From Rhodopseudomonas palustris (GTDB lineage: Bacteria; Pseudomonadota; Alphaproteobacteria; Rhizobiales; Xanthobacteraceae): a stretch of 64,000 nucleotides of DNA. Both the position numbers and the translations under genes were made by a program. Below the pieces are notes generated by a model that saw only the letters and a program-made list of their open reading frames with translations, made no database searches and had not been told where the DNA came from. Of this stretch, positions 9,806 through 19,370 are shown piece by piece. Location of the stretch: contig NZ_CP041387.1 in NCBI RefSeq assembly GCF_007005445.1, forward strand, positions 3,683,001 to 3,747,000, in the 5' to 3' direction. How positions within the stretch are numbered: position 1 is the stretch's first letter; every line of letters begins with the position of its first letter.

Positions 9806-10509
9806 GGGCCGTGCAGGACTGGCTGATCGCAGCGGTGCTGCTCGACATGGACGGCACGCTGGTCGACACCGAGCGGGTCTATCTTGAAAGCCTGACCGAG
9901 GTGCTGAACGGGTTCGGCCTGCCGGATGCGATCGAAACTTGCGAGTCGATGATCGGACTGCCCGGGCCGGAGTGCCAGGCGTTGCTGGTCGCGCGCTACG
10001 GCGAGGCGCTGCCGCTGCCCGACATCAACCGCGCCTTCGTCGCAAAGCGCGACGCGCGGTTCGCGCAAGGCCTGCCGGTGAAGCCCGGCACCTGCGAACT
10101 GCTCGATACGCTCGACGAGGCGCGCTGCCCGGTGGCGGTGGTGACCTCGTCGTCGCGCAAGACCGCCGACCTGCACCTGACGCTCGCCGGCATCCGCGGC
10201 CGGTTCGGCACCATCCTGACCCGCGACGACGTCGCCCACGGCAAGCCGGCGCCGGATCTGTATCTGCTCGCCGCCGACCGGCTCGGCGTGCCGCCGGCGA
10301 ATTGCATCGCGGTCGAGGATTCCAGCGTCGGCGTCACCGCGGCGGCCGCCGCAGGCGCCATCACCCTGATGGTGCCGGACCTGCTGCAACCCGATGCCAC
10401 GACACGCGGCAGATGCGCCGCGGTGCTACCGGATCTCAACGCGGTGCGGAGTTTGCTCGAGACCCGCGGCCGGTTCGCGACATCGGACGCGTTGGCCGCG
10501 CCGCGCTGA
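9802..10509 (+). CDS. HAD-superfamily phosphatase/phosphoglucomutase-like hydrolase
   Basis: Cytoplasmic HAD hydrolase of 235 aa if the GTG overlapping the upstream stop is used. Motif I is LLDMDGTLVDT (nucleophile Asp15, Asp17), motif II VTSSSRKT, motif III the Lys in HGKPAPDLY, motif IV VEDSSVG. A helical cap lies between motifs I and II, as in the beta-phosphoglucomutase/GS1-like group. Substrate is not evident. Its 3' end overlaps the convergent TetR gene by 74 bases. An in-frame extension back to 9451 is open but reads repeat DNA and the CWC gene in another frame, so it was rejected. Confidence 0.85.
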   Translation: MRAVQDWLIAAVLLDMDGTLVDTERVYLESLTEVLNGFGLPDAIETCESMIGLPGPECQALLVARYGEALPLPDINRAFVAKRDARFAQGLPVKPGTCELLDTLDEARCPVAVVTSSSRKTADLHLTLAGIRGRFGTILTRDDVAHGKPAPDLYLLAADRLGVPPANCIAVEDSSVGVTAAAAAGAITLMVPDLLQPDATTRGRCAAVLPDLNAVRSLLETRGRFATSDALAAPR

Positions 10510-11119
10510 CCCGGCGCGGCAGCGCCGCGGCCACCAGCCTGGCCGCCGCAGCCCCCGCGGTTTCCATGTAGCTCGCATCGCGATGCAGCAGCACCACGGC
10601 GAACGAGCCGTCGAGCAGCAGCAGCATCTGACGCGCCAGTTCGTCGGCGCCGGCGATGCCGGCTTCGGCGAACGTGTCGCGTAGCCAGCGCTCGAATTTC
10701 TTCTTGTGCGCGGCGCCGATCTTGATCGCCGGATGGCCCGGCAGATTGGCAAGCTCCGCCGAGGTGCGCAGGAAGCCGCAGCCCTTCCACTTCGGATGCC
10801 GCGCGGCGCGGGCGAGATTCGTGAAGATGCCTTCGACCTTGTCCGGAAGCACGCCCGGCGTGCCCTCGAACCACTGCCGGAACAGCGCCAGATTCGGCTG
10901 GTCGCGGCCCTCGAGATAGGCGGCGACCAGATCGTCCTTGCTGCGGAAGTGATAATACAGCGTCCGCTTGGTGACGCCGGCCTTCTCGGCTACCGCATCG
11001 ACCCCGACCGCGCGAATGCCCTCGGCATAGAACAGCTTGGCGGCGGCGGCGACGATGCGCTCGCGCGTGGTATTGCCCTCGCGGGTCTTCGCAGATGCTG
11101 CGGACGTTGGGGCGGCCAT
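10436..11119 (-). CDS. TetR/AcrR family transcriptional regulator
   Basis: One-component repressor of 227 aa. The N-terminal helix-turn-helix (about residues 18-64) contains GVDAVAEKAGVTKRTLYYHFRSKDDL, a textbook TetR DNA-binding block. The C-terminal ligand domain is helical with a long Arg-rich tail. It is divergent from the enoyl-CoA hydratase at 11200, and the inverted repeat at 11127-11150 starts 8 bases before its ATG, so autoregulation and control of the hydratase are likely. Its last 74 bases overlap the convergent HAD gene. Confidence 0.9.
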   Translation of the reverse strand: MAAPTSAASAKTREGNTTRERIVAAAAKLFYAEGIRAVGVDAVAEKAGVTKRTLYYHFRSKDDLVAAYLEGRDQPNLALFRQWFEGTPGVLPDKVEGIFTNLARAARHPKWKGCGFLRTSAELANLPGHPAIKIGAAHKKKFERWLRDTFAEAGIAGADELARQMLLLLDGSFAVVLLHRDASYMETAGAAAARLVAAALPRRVSAARPTRPMSRTGRGSRANSAPR

Positions 11120-11126
11120 CCCCTTA

Positions 11127-11150
11127 TGTATACCGACCAGTGAATATACA
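11127..11150. promoter_or_regulatory. Probable TetR operator
   Basis: TGTATA (11127-11132) and TATACA (11145-11150) are perfect inverted arms 12 bases apart; the centre contains CCGACCAG, reminiscent of the ACCGACC half-sites bound by many TetR proteins. It sits in the 80-base gap between the divergent tetR and enoyl-CoA hydratase genes. Confidence 0.6.
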
Positions 11151-11199
11151 CAACGCGGCTGAAGCGGTAGCGATCGGGTGCCCCGATGGAGACCCGGAC

Positions 11200-11991
11200 A
11201 TGACCGAGCTGGTGCCGATCGAGCTGCGCGACGGCGTCGCGCTGCTGACGCTGAACCGCCCCGACAAACTGAACGCGCTGAACTACGCGCTGATCGACCG
11301 GCTGATGCAGCGGCTCGATGCGATCGAGGTCGATGACGCGATCCGCGCCGTGATCCTGACCGGCGCCGGCGACAGGGCGTTTTCCGCCGGCGCCGACATC
11401 GCCGAATTCTCCGGCAGCGTCGCGCGCGGCGCGGATCACGCGGTGCGCGATTTCGTCCGCCGCGGCCAGACCATGACGGCGCGGCTGGAGAGCTTTTCCA
11501 AGCCGGTGATCGCGGCGGTGAACGGCCTCGCCTATGGCGGCGGCTGCGAGATCACCGAGGCGGTGCATCTGGCGGTGGCGAGCGAGCGCGCCCGCTTCGC
11601 CAAGCCCGAGATCAAGCTGGCGATGCCGCCGACCTTCGGCGGCACCCAGCGGCTGCCGCGCCTCGCCGGCCGCAAGCGCGGCCTGGAGCTGTTACTCACC
11701 GGCGAGCCGTTTTCACCCGCGCATGCGCTGGCGATCGGCCTGGTCAATCGCGTGGTGCCGCATGGCGAGCTGCTGGCCGCGGCGGACGCGCTGGCGCGGC
11801 AGATCATCCGGCATCCGCCGGGCGCAGTGGCGGCGGTGATCACCGCCGCGACGCGGGGGCTCAATCTGTCGATCGACGAGGGTTTGCTGGTCGAGCGCGC
11901 CCAATTCGCCGCACTGGCCGGCGGCGAGGAGCTGGCGCGCGGCCTCGCCGACTGGCGCGACCGGCCGCGCGCGGCAACTCAGACCGGATAG
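11200..11991 (+). CDS. Enoyl-CoA hydratase/isomerase family protein
   Basis: Crotonase-fold enzyme of 263 aa acting on acyl-CoA thioesters. The oxyanion-hole segments are AFSAGADIAEF and NGLAYGGGCEI, with catalytic glutamates in GGGCE and in KPEIKLAMPP; FGGTQRLPRLAG follows. Start MTELVPIELR has GGAG about 8 bases upstream. It is divergent from tetR with a shared operator, suggesting induction by an acyl-CoA or acid ligand. Its 3' end overlaps the convergent GST by 13 bases. Substrate chain length cannot be read from sequence. Confidence 0.88.
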   Translation: MTELVPIELRDGVALLTLNRPDKLNALNYALIDRLMQRLDAIEVDDAIRAVILTGAGDRAFSAGADIAEFSGSVARGADHAVRDFVRRGQTMTARLESFSKPVIAAVNGLAYGGGCEITEAVHLAVASERARFAKPEIKLAMPPTFGGTQRLPRLAGRKRGLELLLTGEPFSPAHALAIGLVNRVVPHGELLAAADALARQIIRHPPGAVAAVITAATRGLNLSIDEGLLVERAQFAALAGGEELARGLADWRDRPRAATQTG

Positions 11992-12674
11992 CCCGGCGTG
12001 GCGCGCGCCAACCCGCCGAACGCATCGAGCAGCCGTTCGCGCCAGGCGTAGACCGGGTCGTCGTTCTGCAGCAGTTGGAAATCGCTGACGATGCGGGCCC
12101 ATTGGAAGCCGCCGAACACGATGTAGTCGGCGTAGTTCGGCGCAGTGCCACCGATGAAGGCTTGCGTCTTCAGCGTCAGACGCAGCGGATCGAGCGACTT
12201 ACGGAAGCCCTCCACCGCCTTGTCTCGGCCGGCCGACACCTCTTCGAGCGACCTGTTGAACCGCGCTTCGCGCGATGCGCGGAAATAGGCCGCGTCCTCG
12301 GGGCGCAGATGGTCGACGATGTCGGCGACGATCAACGGGAAGATGCCGCCGACGATCGCAAGATCGCCCCACCAGTTCAGCATCCGCGCCATCGCCCGGC
12401 CGCCGTCGCCGCCGAACAGCGACGGCCGGTCCGGATAGGCGTCTTCGAGATAGTTGGCGATCGCCCAGGAGTCGGCGATCGCCTTGTCGCCGTCGAGCAG
12501 CACCGGCACTTTCTCGGAGCCGTACGGCGCGATCGCCGCCTTATCGGTGAAGCGCCACGGAATCGTCTCCGCCTGCAGCCCCTTGTGCGCCAGCGCCATC
12601 CGCGTCCGCCACACGAACGGCGAAAACGGCCGGCCCACATCGGCCCCGACCAGTTCGAACAGTTTGAGAGTCAT
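11979..12674 (-). CDS. Glutathione S-transferase family protein
   Basis: GST-fold protein of 231 aa with an N-terminal thioredoxin-like domain containing FSPFVWRTRMAL, the SEKVPVL cis-proline loop and DSWAIANYLE. The C-terminal helical domain ends with TAPNYADYIVFGGFQWAR, the family N-capping box. It resembles the etherase/beta-class-like GSTs of soil alphaproteobacteria, which cleave aryl ethers or conjugate electrophiles; this is family inference. Start MTLKLFELVG is the conserved beginning. It is convergent with the enoyl-CoA hydratase. Confidence 0.87.
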   Translation of the reverse strand: MTLKLFELVGADVGRPFSPFVWRTRMALAHKGLQAETIPWRFTDKAAIAPYGSEKVPVLLDGDKAIADSWAIANYLEDAYPDRPSLFGGDGGRAMARMLNWWGDLAIVGGIFPLIVADIVDHLRPEDAAYFRASREARFNRSLEEVSAGRDKAVEGFRKSLDPLRLTLKTQAFIGGTAPNYADYIVFGGFQWARIVSDFQLLQNDDPVYAWRERLLDAFGGLARATPGYPV

Positions 12675-12752
12675 GTCGCGCGTCCTCGGGTCTCGCGTTG
12701 GTCGCGGGCGCTCGCCGAACATTCCGGCGCCGGGCGCTCGCCACACACGTCA

Positions 12753-12826
12753 CGTCATCGCCGGACTTGATCCGGCGATCCATTTTTTCAAGATGATGGA
12801 TGCGCGGGTCAAGCCCGCGCATGACG
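12753..12826. repeat. Dispersed palindromic repeat, family B (copy 1)
   Basis: Two small palindromes: CGTCATCGCCGGACTTGATC, continuing into CGGCGATCCA, and GATGCGCGGGTCAAGCCCGC, continuing into GCATGACGG, with complementary outer ends. The same plan recurs near 30.4 and 40.1 kb. Together with the family A copy that follows it fills the GST-alkylsulfatase gap. Confidence 0.8.
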
Positions 12827-12844
12827 GGATTTGATGCATCGACT

Positions 12845-12953
12845 GTCATTCCGGGGCGCCGCGCAGCGGCGAACCCGGAATCTCATTGGACTACCTGCCG
12901 AACCAACTTCTGGATTCCGGGTTCGCGCCTGAAAGGCGCGCCCCGGAATGACG
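12845..12953. repeat. Dispersed palindromic repeat, family A (copy 3)
   Basis: GTCATTCCGGGGCGCC opens the element and GCCCCGGAATGACG closes it, with the usual GAACCCGGAATC and GGATTCCGGGTTCGC internal blocks. Confidence 0.85.
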
Positions 12954-12969
12954 TGCGCGAGAGGCGCCC

Positions 12970-14955
12970 CTACTCCAGCTTCGCCCTGACCGGCTCGATC
13001 ACTTCGAAGTTCGGCGAGAACTCCTCGAACAGGCCGAACAGTTCGCGCAGCTTCAGCGGGTTGCCGCTGACCCAGAGATCGCCGCTCAGCACGGCGCCGA
13101 GGAAGCCGCGCTGTTTCAGCGAGATCGCGTCGAAGGTGGCGCGGTTCAGCGTGACGCTGACGTCGGCATTGTCGGACAGCTTGCCGGCCACGTGAGTCAG
13201 CGCCGAATTCTCCAGGTTCATGGTGTAGGTCTCCTTCAGGTCGGTGAAGGTCCAGTTCACCACGATGTGCTTGCCTTCGGCCTTGGCCGCGTTCAGCCGC
13301 ACCGCGAGGAAATCGAACGCCAGATCGATCGACACGCCCTTGAGCAGATCCGGATTGGCGGTGCTGACCGGCATCGGGGTGAGGCCGCTGCGCAGTTCCT
13401 GCGCGCCGAGCAGATAGGCGTTGCGCCAAGTCGCCGCCTCGGCCTGATAGCCGAGCTGCTCCAGCGCGTCGGCGCCGAGCGCGCGGGCCTCCGTGTTCGC
13501 CGGATCGGCGAACACCAGCTTGCTGGCGACGCTCGCGACCCAGCGATACTGGCCGGCCTTGTAGTCGTCGCGGGCGCGGGCCAGCACGGCGGCGGCGCCA
13601 CCCATATAGTCGATCTCCTTCTTCGCCTGTTCGGCCCGCGGCAGAGGATTGAGGTCGGCCGGGTTGGCATCGTACCAGCCGAGATAGAACTGATACACCG
13701 CCTTGGCGTTGTGGCTGACTGAGCCGTAATAGCCACGCGCGGCGAATTCGCTGGCCAGCGACGGCGGCAGCGTCAGCCGCTCGGCGATCTCGGTCGGCGT
13801 CAGCCCGTGATTGAGCAGCCGCACGCTCTGGTCGTGGATGAATTTGTAGACGTCGCGCTGCTTCTTCAGATAGCCGACGACGCGGTCGCGGCCCCACACC
13901 GGCCAATGGTGCTGCGCGATCACCACCTCGGTCCTGTCGCCGTAGCGGGCAATCGCCTCGCCGATATATTTGGACCACAGCCGGCCGTCGCGCACCGCCG
14001 CGCCGCGCAGCGTGTAGAGGTTGTGCAGGGTGTGGGTGGTGTCCTCCGCCATGTTCAGCAGCCTGAACTGCGGATAATACGAGATCATCTCCGACGGCGC
14101 TTCGGAGCCGGGTACGAGATGGAATTCGATCTCGACGCCGTCGATCGTGCGGGTCTCGTAGGACTGCTGGATGGTGTCGTTCGGCGGGATCAGCGACAAC
14201 GGCCCGAGCGCCAGCGCCTTGCCGAGCCCGGCATCGACCTGGCCGCGCGCGCCGACCGGCAGCGGCGCGCCGAACTGGAACTGGGCGCGGCGGCTCATCG
14301 CGTTGCCGGCGATGACGTTCTCGGCGACCGCGTGCTCCATGAAGCCGGCCGGCGCGATCACTTTGACCTTGCCGCTCGCGGCGTCGGCCTCGCTGATCAG
14401 GCCGCGCGCGCCGCCGAAATGGTCGATGTGGCTGTGGGTGTAGATCAGCGCCACCACCGGCTTGTTCGGCCGGTGCTGATAATACAGATCGAGCGCCGCC
14501 TTGGCGGTCGGCACCGTCATCGTGGTGTCGGTGACGATCAGCCCGGTGTCACCCTCGACGATGGTGAGGTTGGCCATATCGAGCCCGCGCACCTGATAGA
14601 CGCGCTCGGCGACCTGGAACAGGCCGTTGGCGAGATTGAGCTGCGCCTGCCGCCACAGGCTCGGATTCACCGTCGGCGGCGATGCTCCGCCTTTCAGGAA
14701 ATCAAAGGGCTTCAGATTCCACACCGGCGGCGCACCCGCGGCACCGGCGACGACGCCGTCCGGCAGCGGCGCGATCAGGCCGCGCTGCGCGTCTTCGAAA
14801 TCGGCGCGGTCGGCGAGCGGCAGCGCCTTGGCGACCGCCTCGTTGGCGGCGCGGGTCGCCGGTTCGGCGTCGTTCGGCTGGGCGGCCAGCGGCGCGGCCA
14901 GCAGCGACATCGCGGCGGCAGCCGCCAATGCCAATGACGGTATAATTCGTGCCAT
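12970..14955 (-). CDS. Alkyl/aryl-sulfatase, metallo-beta-lactamase fold
   Basis: Secreted 661-aa enzyme of the BDS1/SdsA1 alkylsulfatase family, which hydrolyses sulfate esters such as SDS to alcohol and sulfate. Signal peptide residues 1-25 ([20 protein letters not shown]). The zinc site is [10 protein letters not shown] (173-182; His174, His176, Asp178, His179). A middle helical dimerisation domain follows, and the last ~120 residues form an SCP2-like sterol-carrier domain ([17 protein letters not shown]) that binds the alkyl chain in family structures. Start MARIIPSL has GGAG 8 bases upstream. Length matches the family. It offers access to sulfated surfactants as a sulfur or carbon source. 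Confidence 0.9.
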   Translation of the reverse strand: MARIIPSLALAAAAAMSLLAAPLAAQPNDAEPATRAANEAVAKALPLADRADFEDAQRGLIAPLPDGVVAGAAGAPPVWNLKPFDFLKGGASPPTVNPSLWRQAQLNLANGLFQVAERVYQVRGLDMANLTIVEGDTGLIVTDTTMTVPTAKAALDLYYQHRPNKPVVALIYTHSHIDHFGGARGLISEADAASGKVKVIAPAGFMEHAVAENVIAGNAMSRRAQFQFGAPLPVGARGQVDAGLGKALALGPLSLIPPNDTIQQSYETRTIDGVEIEFHLVPGSEAPSEMISYYPQFRLLNMAEDTTHTLHNLYTLRGAAVRDGRLWSKYIGEAIARYGDRTEVVIAQHHWPVWGRDRVVGYLKKQRDVYKFIHDQSVRLLNHGLTPTEIAERLTLPPSLASEFAARGYYGSVSHNAKAVYQFYLGWYDANPADLNPLPRAEQAKKEIDYMGGAAAVLARARDDYKAGQYRWVASVASKLVFADPANTEARALGADALEQLGYQAEAATWRNAYLLGAQELRSGLTPMPVSTANPDLLKGVSIDLAFDFLAVRLNAAKAEGKHIVVNWTFTDLKETYTMNLENSALTHVAGKLSDNADVSVTLNRATFDAISLKQRGFLGAVLSGDLWVSGNPLKLRELFGLFEEFSPNFEVIEPVRAKLE

Positions 14956-15170
14956 GCTCAATCTCCGGAAGGGCACGGATCATCGCCCGGTTCCCGTCGC
15001 GATGGCCATCGCAATCCTGCTCGCGACATTGAAATTTCCTCCCTCGGCTTCAGCTCTCCACAGCTCCTGTTTTTCCCGCACTGCAAAGTATTCCGTAACG
15101 CGAATTGAACATGATCGCTCCTCACTGACACTACCGGCGGCCGCGAGCGGCCCGGTGGAGGGGAGCGACG

Positions 15171-16223
15171 ATGCGCTATTCGGGCGAAGACCTGCAGGCA
15201 GCGACCCAGGCTGGCGTGATCACGCCGGCGCAGGAAGCGGCGCTCCGCACCTTCCTGGACGCCCGGCGCCCGGCGGCCGCGAACGAAGCCCCACGCTTCG
15301 ATATCGTACATCTGCTCTGGTATGCGGGCGCGCTGATCGTGATCAGCGCCATGGGGCTGTTCTCGACCATGGCGTTCGCCGGCCTCGGCGGCGCGGCGCT
15401 GACCGCCACCGCGCTGATCTACGCCGTCGCGTTCTGGTGGACCGGGCACTATCTGTGGCACGTGAAAGATCTGCGCACGCCGGGCGGGTTGTGCATCGCC
15501 GTGGCGGTCGGGATGATGCCGCTCGCGGTGTTCGGCGTGCAGGAGGCGTTCGGGCTGTGGTCCGAATTCGGCAAGCCAGACACCGTTCGCAGCTTCTACA
15601 TCTGGGTCAAAGGCAGCTTCATCTTCATGGAGCTTGCCACCATCGTGGCGACCCTGGTGGCGCTGGCGTTCTACCGCTTTCCGTTCATCGTGTTTCTGAT
15701 GGCGGTGGCGCTGTGGTTCCTGTCGATGGACCTGGTGCCGTGGATCACCGGCGCGCCGCACGGCAATTTCGAAACCGCCCGCAAGGTCTCGATCGGCTTC
15801 GGCGCCGGCATGGTGATCGCCGCGGTGATCGTGCATCTGCGCCAGCGCAGCGGCGACTTCGCATTCTGGCTGTATCTGTTCGGCGTGATGACGTTCTGGG
15901 GCGGCATCACCGCGACCTCGAACGGGACCAACCTGGACAAGGCGCTGTACTGCGCCATGAACGTCGTCTTCCTCGGCATCGCGGTGGTGCTGGGCCGGCG
16001 GGTGTTCGCGGTGTTCGGCGCGCTCGGGATCGCGATCTATCTCGGCGATCTCGCCGAAAAACTGTTCCGCGACTCGCTGCTGTTCCCGTTCGCGCTGTCG
16101 TTGATCGGCATCGCCATCATCGCGCTCGGGCTGTTCCTGCATCGCCGCCAGCCGGCAATCGAAGCGTGGTGCGACGCGCGGCTGCCGAAGGGGATGCGGC
16201 GTCTGCGGGTGGTGCCGGCCTAG
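15171..16223 (+). CDS. Multi-pass membrane protein (DUF2157-like)
   Basis: 350-aa integral membrane protein. The first ~40 residues are soluble and begin with a short helical motif ([23 protein letters not shown]) also found at the start of DUF2157-type proteins. About nine to ten hydrophobic helices follow from residue 46 to 325, ending in a basic cytoplasmic tail. GAGGGGAG lies just before the ATG. No catalytic motif is visible, and neighbours (alkylsulfatase, uvrB) give no clue. Function unknown. Confidence 0.8.
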   Translation: MRYSGEDLQAATQAGVITPAQEAALRTFLDARRPAAANEAPRFDIVHLLWYAGALIVISAMGLFSTMAFAGLGGAALTATALIYAVAFWWTGHYLWHVKDLRTPGGLCIAVAVGMMPLAVFGVQEAFGLWSEFGKPDTVRSFYIWVKGSFIFMELATIVATLVALAFYRFPFIVFLMAVALWFLSMDLVPWITGAPHGNFETARKVSIGFGAGMVIAAVIVHLRQRSGDFAFWLYLFGVMTFWGGITATSNGTNLDKALYCAMNVVFLGIAVVLGRRVFAVFGALGIAIYLGDLAEKLFRDSLLFPFALSLIGIAIIALGLFLHRRQPAIEAWCDARLPKGMRRLRVVPA

Positions 16224-16282
16224 GCGACACGAGTGGGCGGCGCACCCTTTATTCGCCCCCCGCTTCGCCCCATATTGCCGGC

Positions 16283-19200
16283 ATGGCGAAGACTCCCGAC
16301 AAGCCTGGCAAGCCGGCAAAAACCCCGAAATCCAAAGCACATCGGCCGGACGTGAAGCCGATCGGCCCGGCGCTGGCCGAGCTGCTGAACCCGGCGCTGA
16401 ACCGCGGCGATGCCGGCCTCGGCTCCGGCACCGGCTTGCAGCCGCCGCCGGACAATTCGCACGACCGCCGCAGCGGCGGCGAGGCCGCGGTGCATCGCGG
16501 CCGGGCCTCGACCGCCAGAGCGGGAGACGGCGCGACGCCGCGGCCGACCGCGCTGCAGCCTTATCCGCAGCCGCCTCGGGGCTCCCCTCCCCCTCGCGGG
16601 GAGGGGTCGGGGGTGGGGGGCCTCGGGCAAGGATTGGGTCAAGGCTTTGCCGAAGCGCCGCAGGCCAATTACGGCACCGCCGCCACCATCCCGACGCTCG
16701 ATCCGGAGCTGGCGCGGCAGCTCGGCTTGCCGACCGAGGAGGACGACGCCGACGCGCTGGCGCGGCCGCCGCGCAGCAAGATGGAGGCGCTCGGCGTCAA
16801 GGCCACGGCCGACGCACTGGAGAGCCTGATCCGCGACGGCCGCCCCGAATTCAAGGGCGAGGACGGCGGCGTCAAGCTGTGGGTGCCGCACCGGCCGCCG
16901 CGCCCGGAGAAGTCCGAAGGCGGCGTGCGCTTCGTACTGAAATCCGACTACCAGCCGCGCGGTGACCAGCCGCAGGCGATCAAGGAGCTGGTCGAAGGCA
17001 TCGACCGCAGCGATCGCACCCAGGTGCTGCTCGGCGTCACCGGTTCGGGCAAGACCTACACCATGGCCAAGGTGATCGAGGCGACGCAGCGCCCGGCGAT
17101 CATCCTGGCGCCGAACAAGACGCTGGCGGCGCAGCTCTACGGTGAGTTCAAGAACTTCTTCCCCGACAACGCGGTCGAGTATTTCGTCTCGTATTACGAT
17201 TACTACCAGCCGGAAGCCTACGTTCCGCGCACCGACACCTATATCGAGAAGGATTCGTCGATCAACGAGCAGATCGACCGGATGCGCCACGCCGCCACCC
17301 GCGCGTTGCTGGAACGCGACGACGTCATCATCGTCGCCTCGGTGTCGTGCATCTACGGTATCGGCTCGGTCGAGACCTATACGGCGATGACCTTCGCGCT
17401 GAAGCGCGGCGAGCGCATCGACCAGCGCCAACTGATCGCCGATCTGGTGGCGCTGCAATACAAGCGCACCCAGGCCGACTTCACCCGTGGCACCTTCCGG
17501 GTGCGCGGCGACGTCATCGACATCTTCCCGGCGCACTACGAGGATCGCGCCTGGCGGGTGAAGATGTTCGGTGACGAGATCGAGGGCATCGAGGAATTCG
17601 ACCCGCTCACCGGCCACAAGCAGGACGAGCTGGAGTTCGTCAAGATCTACGCCAATTCGCACTACGTGACGCCGCGGCCGACGCTGATCCAGGCGATCTC
17701 CTCGATCAAGACCGAGCTGAAATGGCGGCTCGATCAGTTGCACGCGCAGGGCCGCCTGCTCGAAGCGCAGCGTCTGGAGCAACGCACCACGTTCGACATC
17801 GAAATGATGGAAGCGACCGGCAGTTGCGCCGGCATCGAGAACTACTCGCGGTATCTGACCGGCCGCCGGCCCGGCGAGCCGCCGCCGACGCTGTTCGAAT
17901 ACGTGCCCGACAACGCGCTGGTGTTCGCCGACGAGAGCCACGTCTCGGTCCCGCAGATCGGCGCGATGTTCAAAGGCGACTTCCGCCGCAAGGCGACGCT
18001 GGCCGAATACGGCTTCCGGCTGCCGTCCTGCATGGACAACCGGCCGCTGCGCTTCGAAGAATGGGACATGATGCGTCCGCAGACCGTCGCGGTGTCGGCG
18101 ACGCCGGCGGCGTGGGAGCTGAACGAGAGCGGCGGCGTGTTCGTCGAGCAGGTCATTCGCCCCACCGGGCTGATCGATCCGCCGGTCGATATCCGCCCAG
18201 CCCGCACCCAGGTCGACGACCTCGTCGGCGAGGTTCGCGCCACCGCGGCGCGCGGCTATCGCACGCTGATCACCGTGCTGACCAAGCGGATGGCCGAGGA
18301 CCTCACCGAGTTCCTGCACGAGCAGGGCATCCGCGTCCGCTACATGCACAGCGACATCGACACCATCGAGCGGATCGAGATCATCCGCGACCTGCGGCTC
18401 GGGGCGTTCGACGCGCTGGTCGGCATCAACCTCTTGCGCGAAGGCCTCGACATTCCGGAATGCGCGCTGGTGGCGATCCTCGATGCCGACAAGGAAGGCT
18501 TTTTGCGCAGCGAGACGTCGCTGATCCAGACCATCGGCCGCGCAGCGCGTAACGTCGATGGCAAGGTGATCCTGTATGCCGACCAGATCACCGGCTCGAT
18601 GCAGCGCTCGATCGACGAGACCAACCGCCGCCGCGAGAAGCAGATCGAATACAACACCGCGCACGGCATCACGCCGGAGAGCGTCAAGAAGTCGATCGGC
18701 GACATCCTGAACAGCGTGTACGAGCGCGACCATGTGCTGGTCGAGATCGGCGACGGCAAGGGCGCCGGCTTCACCGACGACGCCGCTGTGATCGGCCACA
18801 ATTTCGAGGCGGTGCTGGCCGATCTCGAAACCAGGATGCGCGAAGCCGCCGCCGATCTGAACTTCGAGGAAGCCGCAAGGCTGCGCGACGAAGTCAAACG
18901 CCTCCGCGCCACCGAGCTCGCGGTGATCGACGATCCGACCGTGAAGCAGCGCAAGGTCGCCGACAAAGCCGGGGCTTACGCCGGCGCCAAGCGCTACGGC
19001 GCGGCCGCGAACCTGCCGGCCGAGGCAGGCAAAGGCGGACGCGGCAAGTCAGGATCACGAGGCGGCGCCGCCGCGTCACCCTCCCCCTCGCAGGAAGGGT
19101 CGGCCGAAGGCCGGGGTGGGGGTGCCGCGAGCACGGTGTCGAAAGTCCACAAACCCGACCTCGACGAAATGGGCATCGCCGGCTGGCACGAAGTCAAGAA

Positions 19201-19369
19201 AGTCCAGCGCCCCAAGCCGCGCAAACCGACGCTCGACGAAATGGGCCCGGGGACCGAGAGCAAGATCTATCAGCCGACCTCCAGCCGCGAAGCCGGCCCC
19301 GAATTCGGCCCCTCCCCGCGCTCGACCGGCGGCGCGCCGGGGAAGAGGGGTGGGTGGAAGAAGCGGTGA
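16283..19369 (+). CDS. uvrB: Excinuclease ABC subunit B with long N- and C-terminal extensions
   Basis: Damage-recognition helicase of nucleotide excision repair; with UvrA it loads on lesions and recruits UvrC. At 1028 aa it is about 350 longer than typical UvrB (~670). Residues 1-225 are a low-complexity extension. The core starts near [17 protein letters not shown], with Walker [11 protein letters not shown] (about 250-259), the beta-hairpin [12 protein letters not shown], helicase motifs through QTIGRAARN, and the UVR domain near residue 835. A ~160-residue tail holds two degenerate LDEMG repeats. Both extensions contain GC-rich dispersed-repeat DNA (16580-16622 and 19078-19125) read in frame. 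Start [10 protein letters not shown] is taken as the first Met after the upstream gene. Confidence 0.93.
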   Translation: MAKTPDKPGKPAKTPKSKAHRPDVKPIGPALAELLNPALNRGDAGLGSGTGLQPPPDNSHDRRSGGEAAVHRGRASTARAGDGATPRPTALQPYPQPPRGSPPPRGEGSGVGGLGQGLGQGFAEAPQANYGTAATIPTLDPELARQLGLPTEEDDADALARPPRSKMEALGVKATADALESLIRDGRPEFKGEDGGVKLWVPHRPPRPEKSEGGVRFVLKSDYQPRGDQPQAIKELVEGIDRSDRTQVLLGVTGSGKTYTMAKVIEATQRPAIILAPNKTLAAQLYGEFKNFFPDNAVEYFVSYYDYYQPEAYVPRTDTYIEKDSSINEQIDRMRHAATRALLERDDVIIVASVSCIYGIGSVETYTAMTFALKRGERIDQRQLIADLVALQYKRTQADFTRGTFRVRGDVIDIFPAHYEDRAWRVKMFGDEIEGIEEFDPLTGHKQDELEFVKIYANSHYVTPRPTLIQAISSIKTELKWRLDQLHAQGRLLEAQRLEQRTTFDIEMMEATGSCAGIENYSRYLTGRRPGEPPPTLFEYVPDNALVFADESHVSVPQIGAMFKGDFRRKATLAEYGFRLPSCMDNRPLRFEEWDMMRPQTVAVSATPAAWELNESGGVFVEQVIRPTGLIDPPVDIRPARTQVDDLVGEVRATAARGYRTLITVLTKRMAEDLTEFLHEQGIRVRYMHSDIDTIERIEIIRDLRLGAFDALVGINLLREGLDIPECALVAILDADKEGFLRSETSLIQTIGRAARNVDGKVILYADQITGSMQRSIDETNRRREKQIEYNTAHGITPESVKKSIGDILNSVYERDHVLVEIGDGKGAGFTDDAAVIGHNFEAVLADLETRMREAAADLNFEEAARLRDEVKRLRATELAVIDDPTVKQRKVADKAGAYAGAKRYGAAANLPAEAGKGGRGKSGSRGGAAASPSPSQEGSAEGRGGGAASTVSKVHKPDLDEMGIAGWHEVKKVQRPKPRKPTLDEMGPGTESKIYQPTSSREAGPEFGPSPRSTGGAPGKRGGWKKR
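16580..16622. repeat. GC-rich palindromic repeat (family E) inside uvrB N-terminus
   Basis: CTCCCCTCCCCCTCGCGGGG followed by AGGGGTCGGGGGTGGGGGG. It is translated in frame as a Pro/Arg/Gly stretch ([13 protein letters not shown]) within the nonconserved UvrB extension. The same consensus occurs between genes near 46.6 and 47.2 kb and inside ileS. Confidence 0.75.
19078..19125. repeat. GC-rich palindromic repeat (family E) inside uvrB C-terminus
   Basis: CCCTCCCCCTCGCAGGAAGG then GTCGGCCGAAGGCCGGGGTG, translated as [15 protein letters not shown]. It lies in the nonconserved tail between the UVR domain and the LDEMG repeats, a second in-frame copy in the same gene. Confidence 0.75.
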
Positions 19370-19370
19370 G

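Noticed and set aside
14627..16282. Long open frame continuing upstream of uvrB in frame, which would give a 1580-aa fusion
   Set aside because: It runs antisense through the alkylsulfatase and in another frame through the membrane protein; no domain is recognisable before [10 protein letters not shown] at 16283.
16220..18799. 859-codon open frame antisense to uvrB
   Set aside because: Typical GC-rich shadow frame; composition (Arg/Asp/Leu/His) and lack of any motif show it is not a gene.
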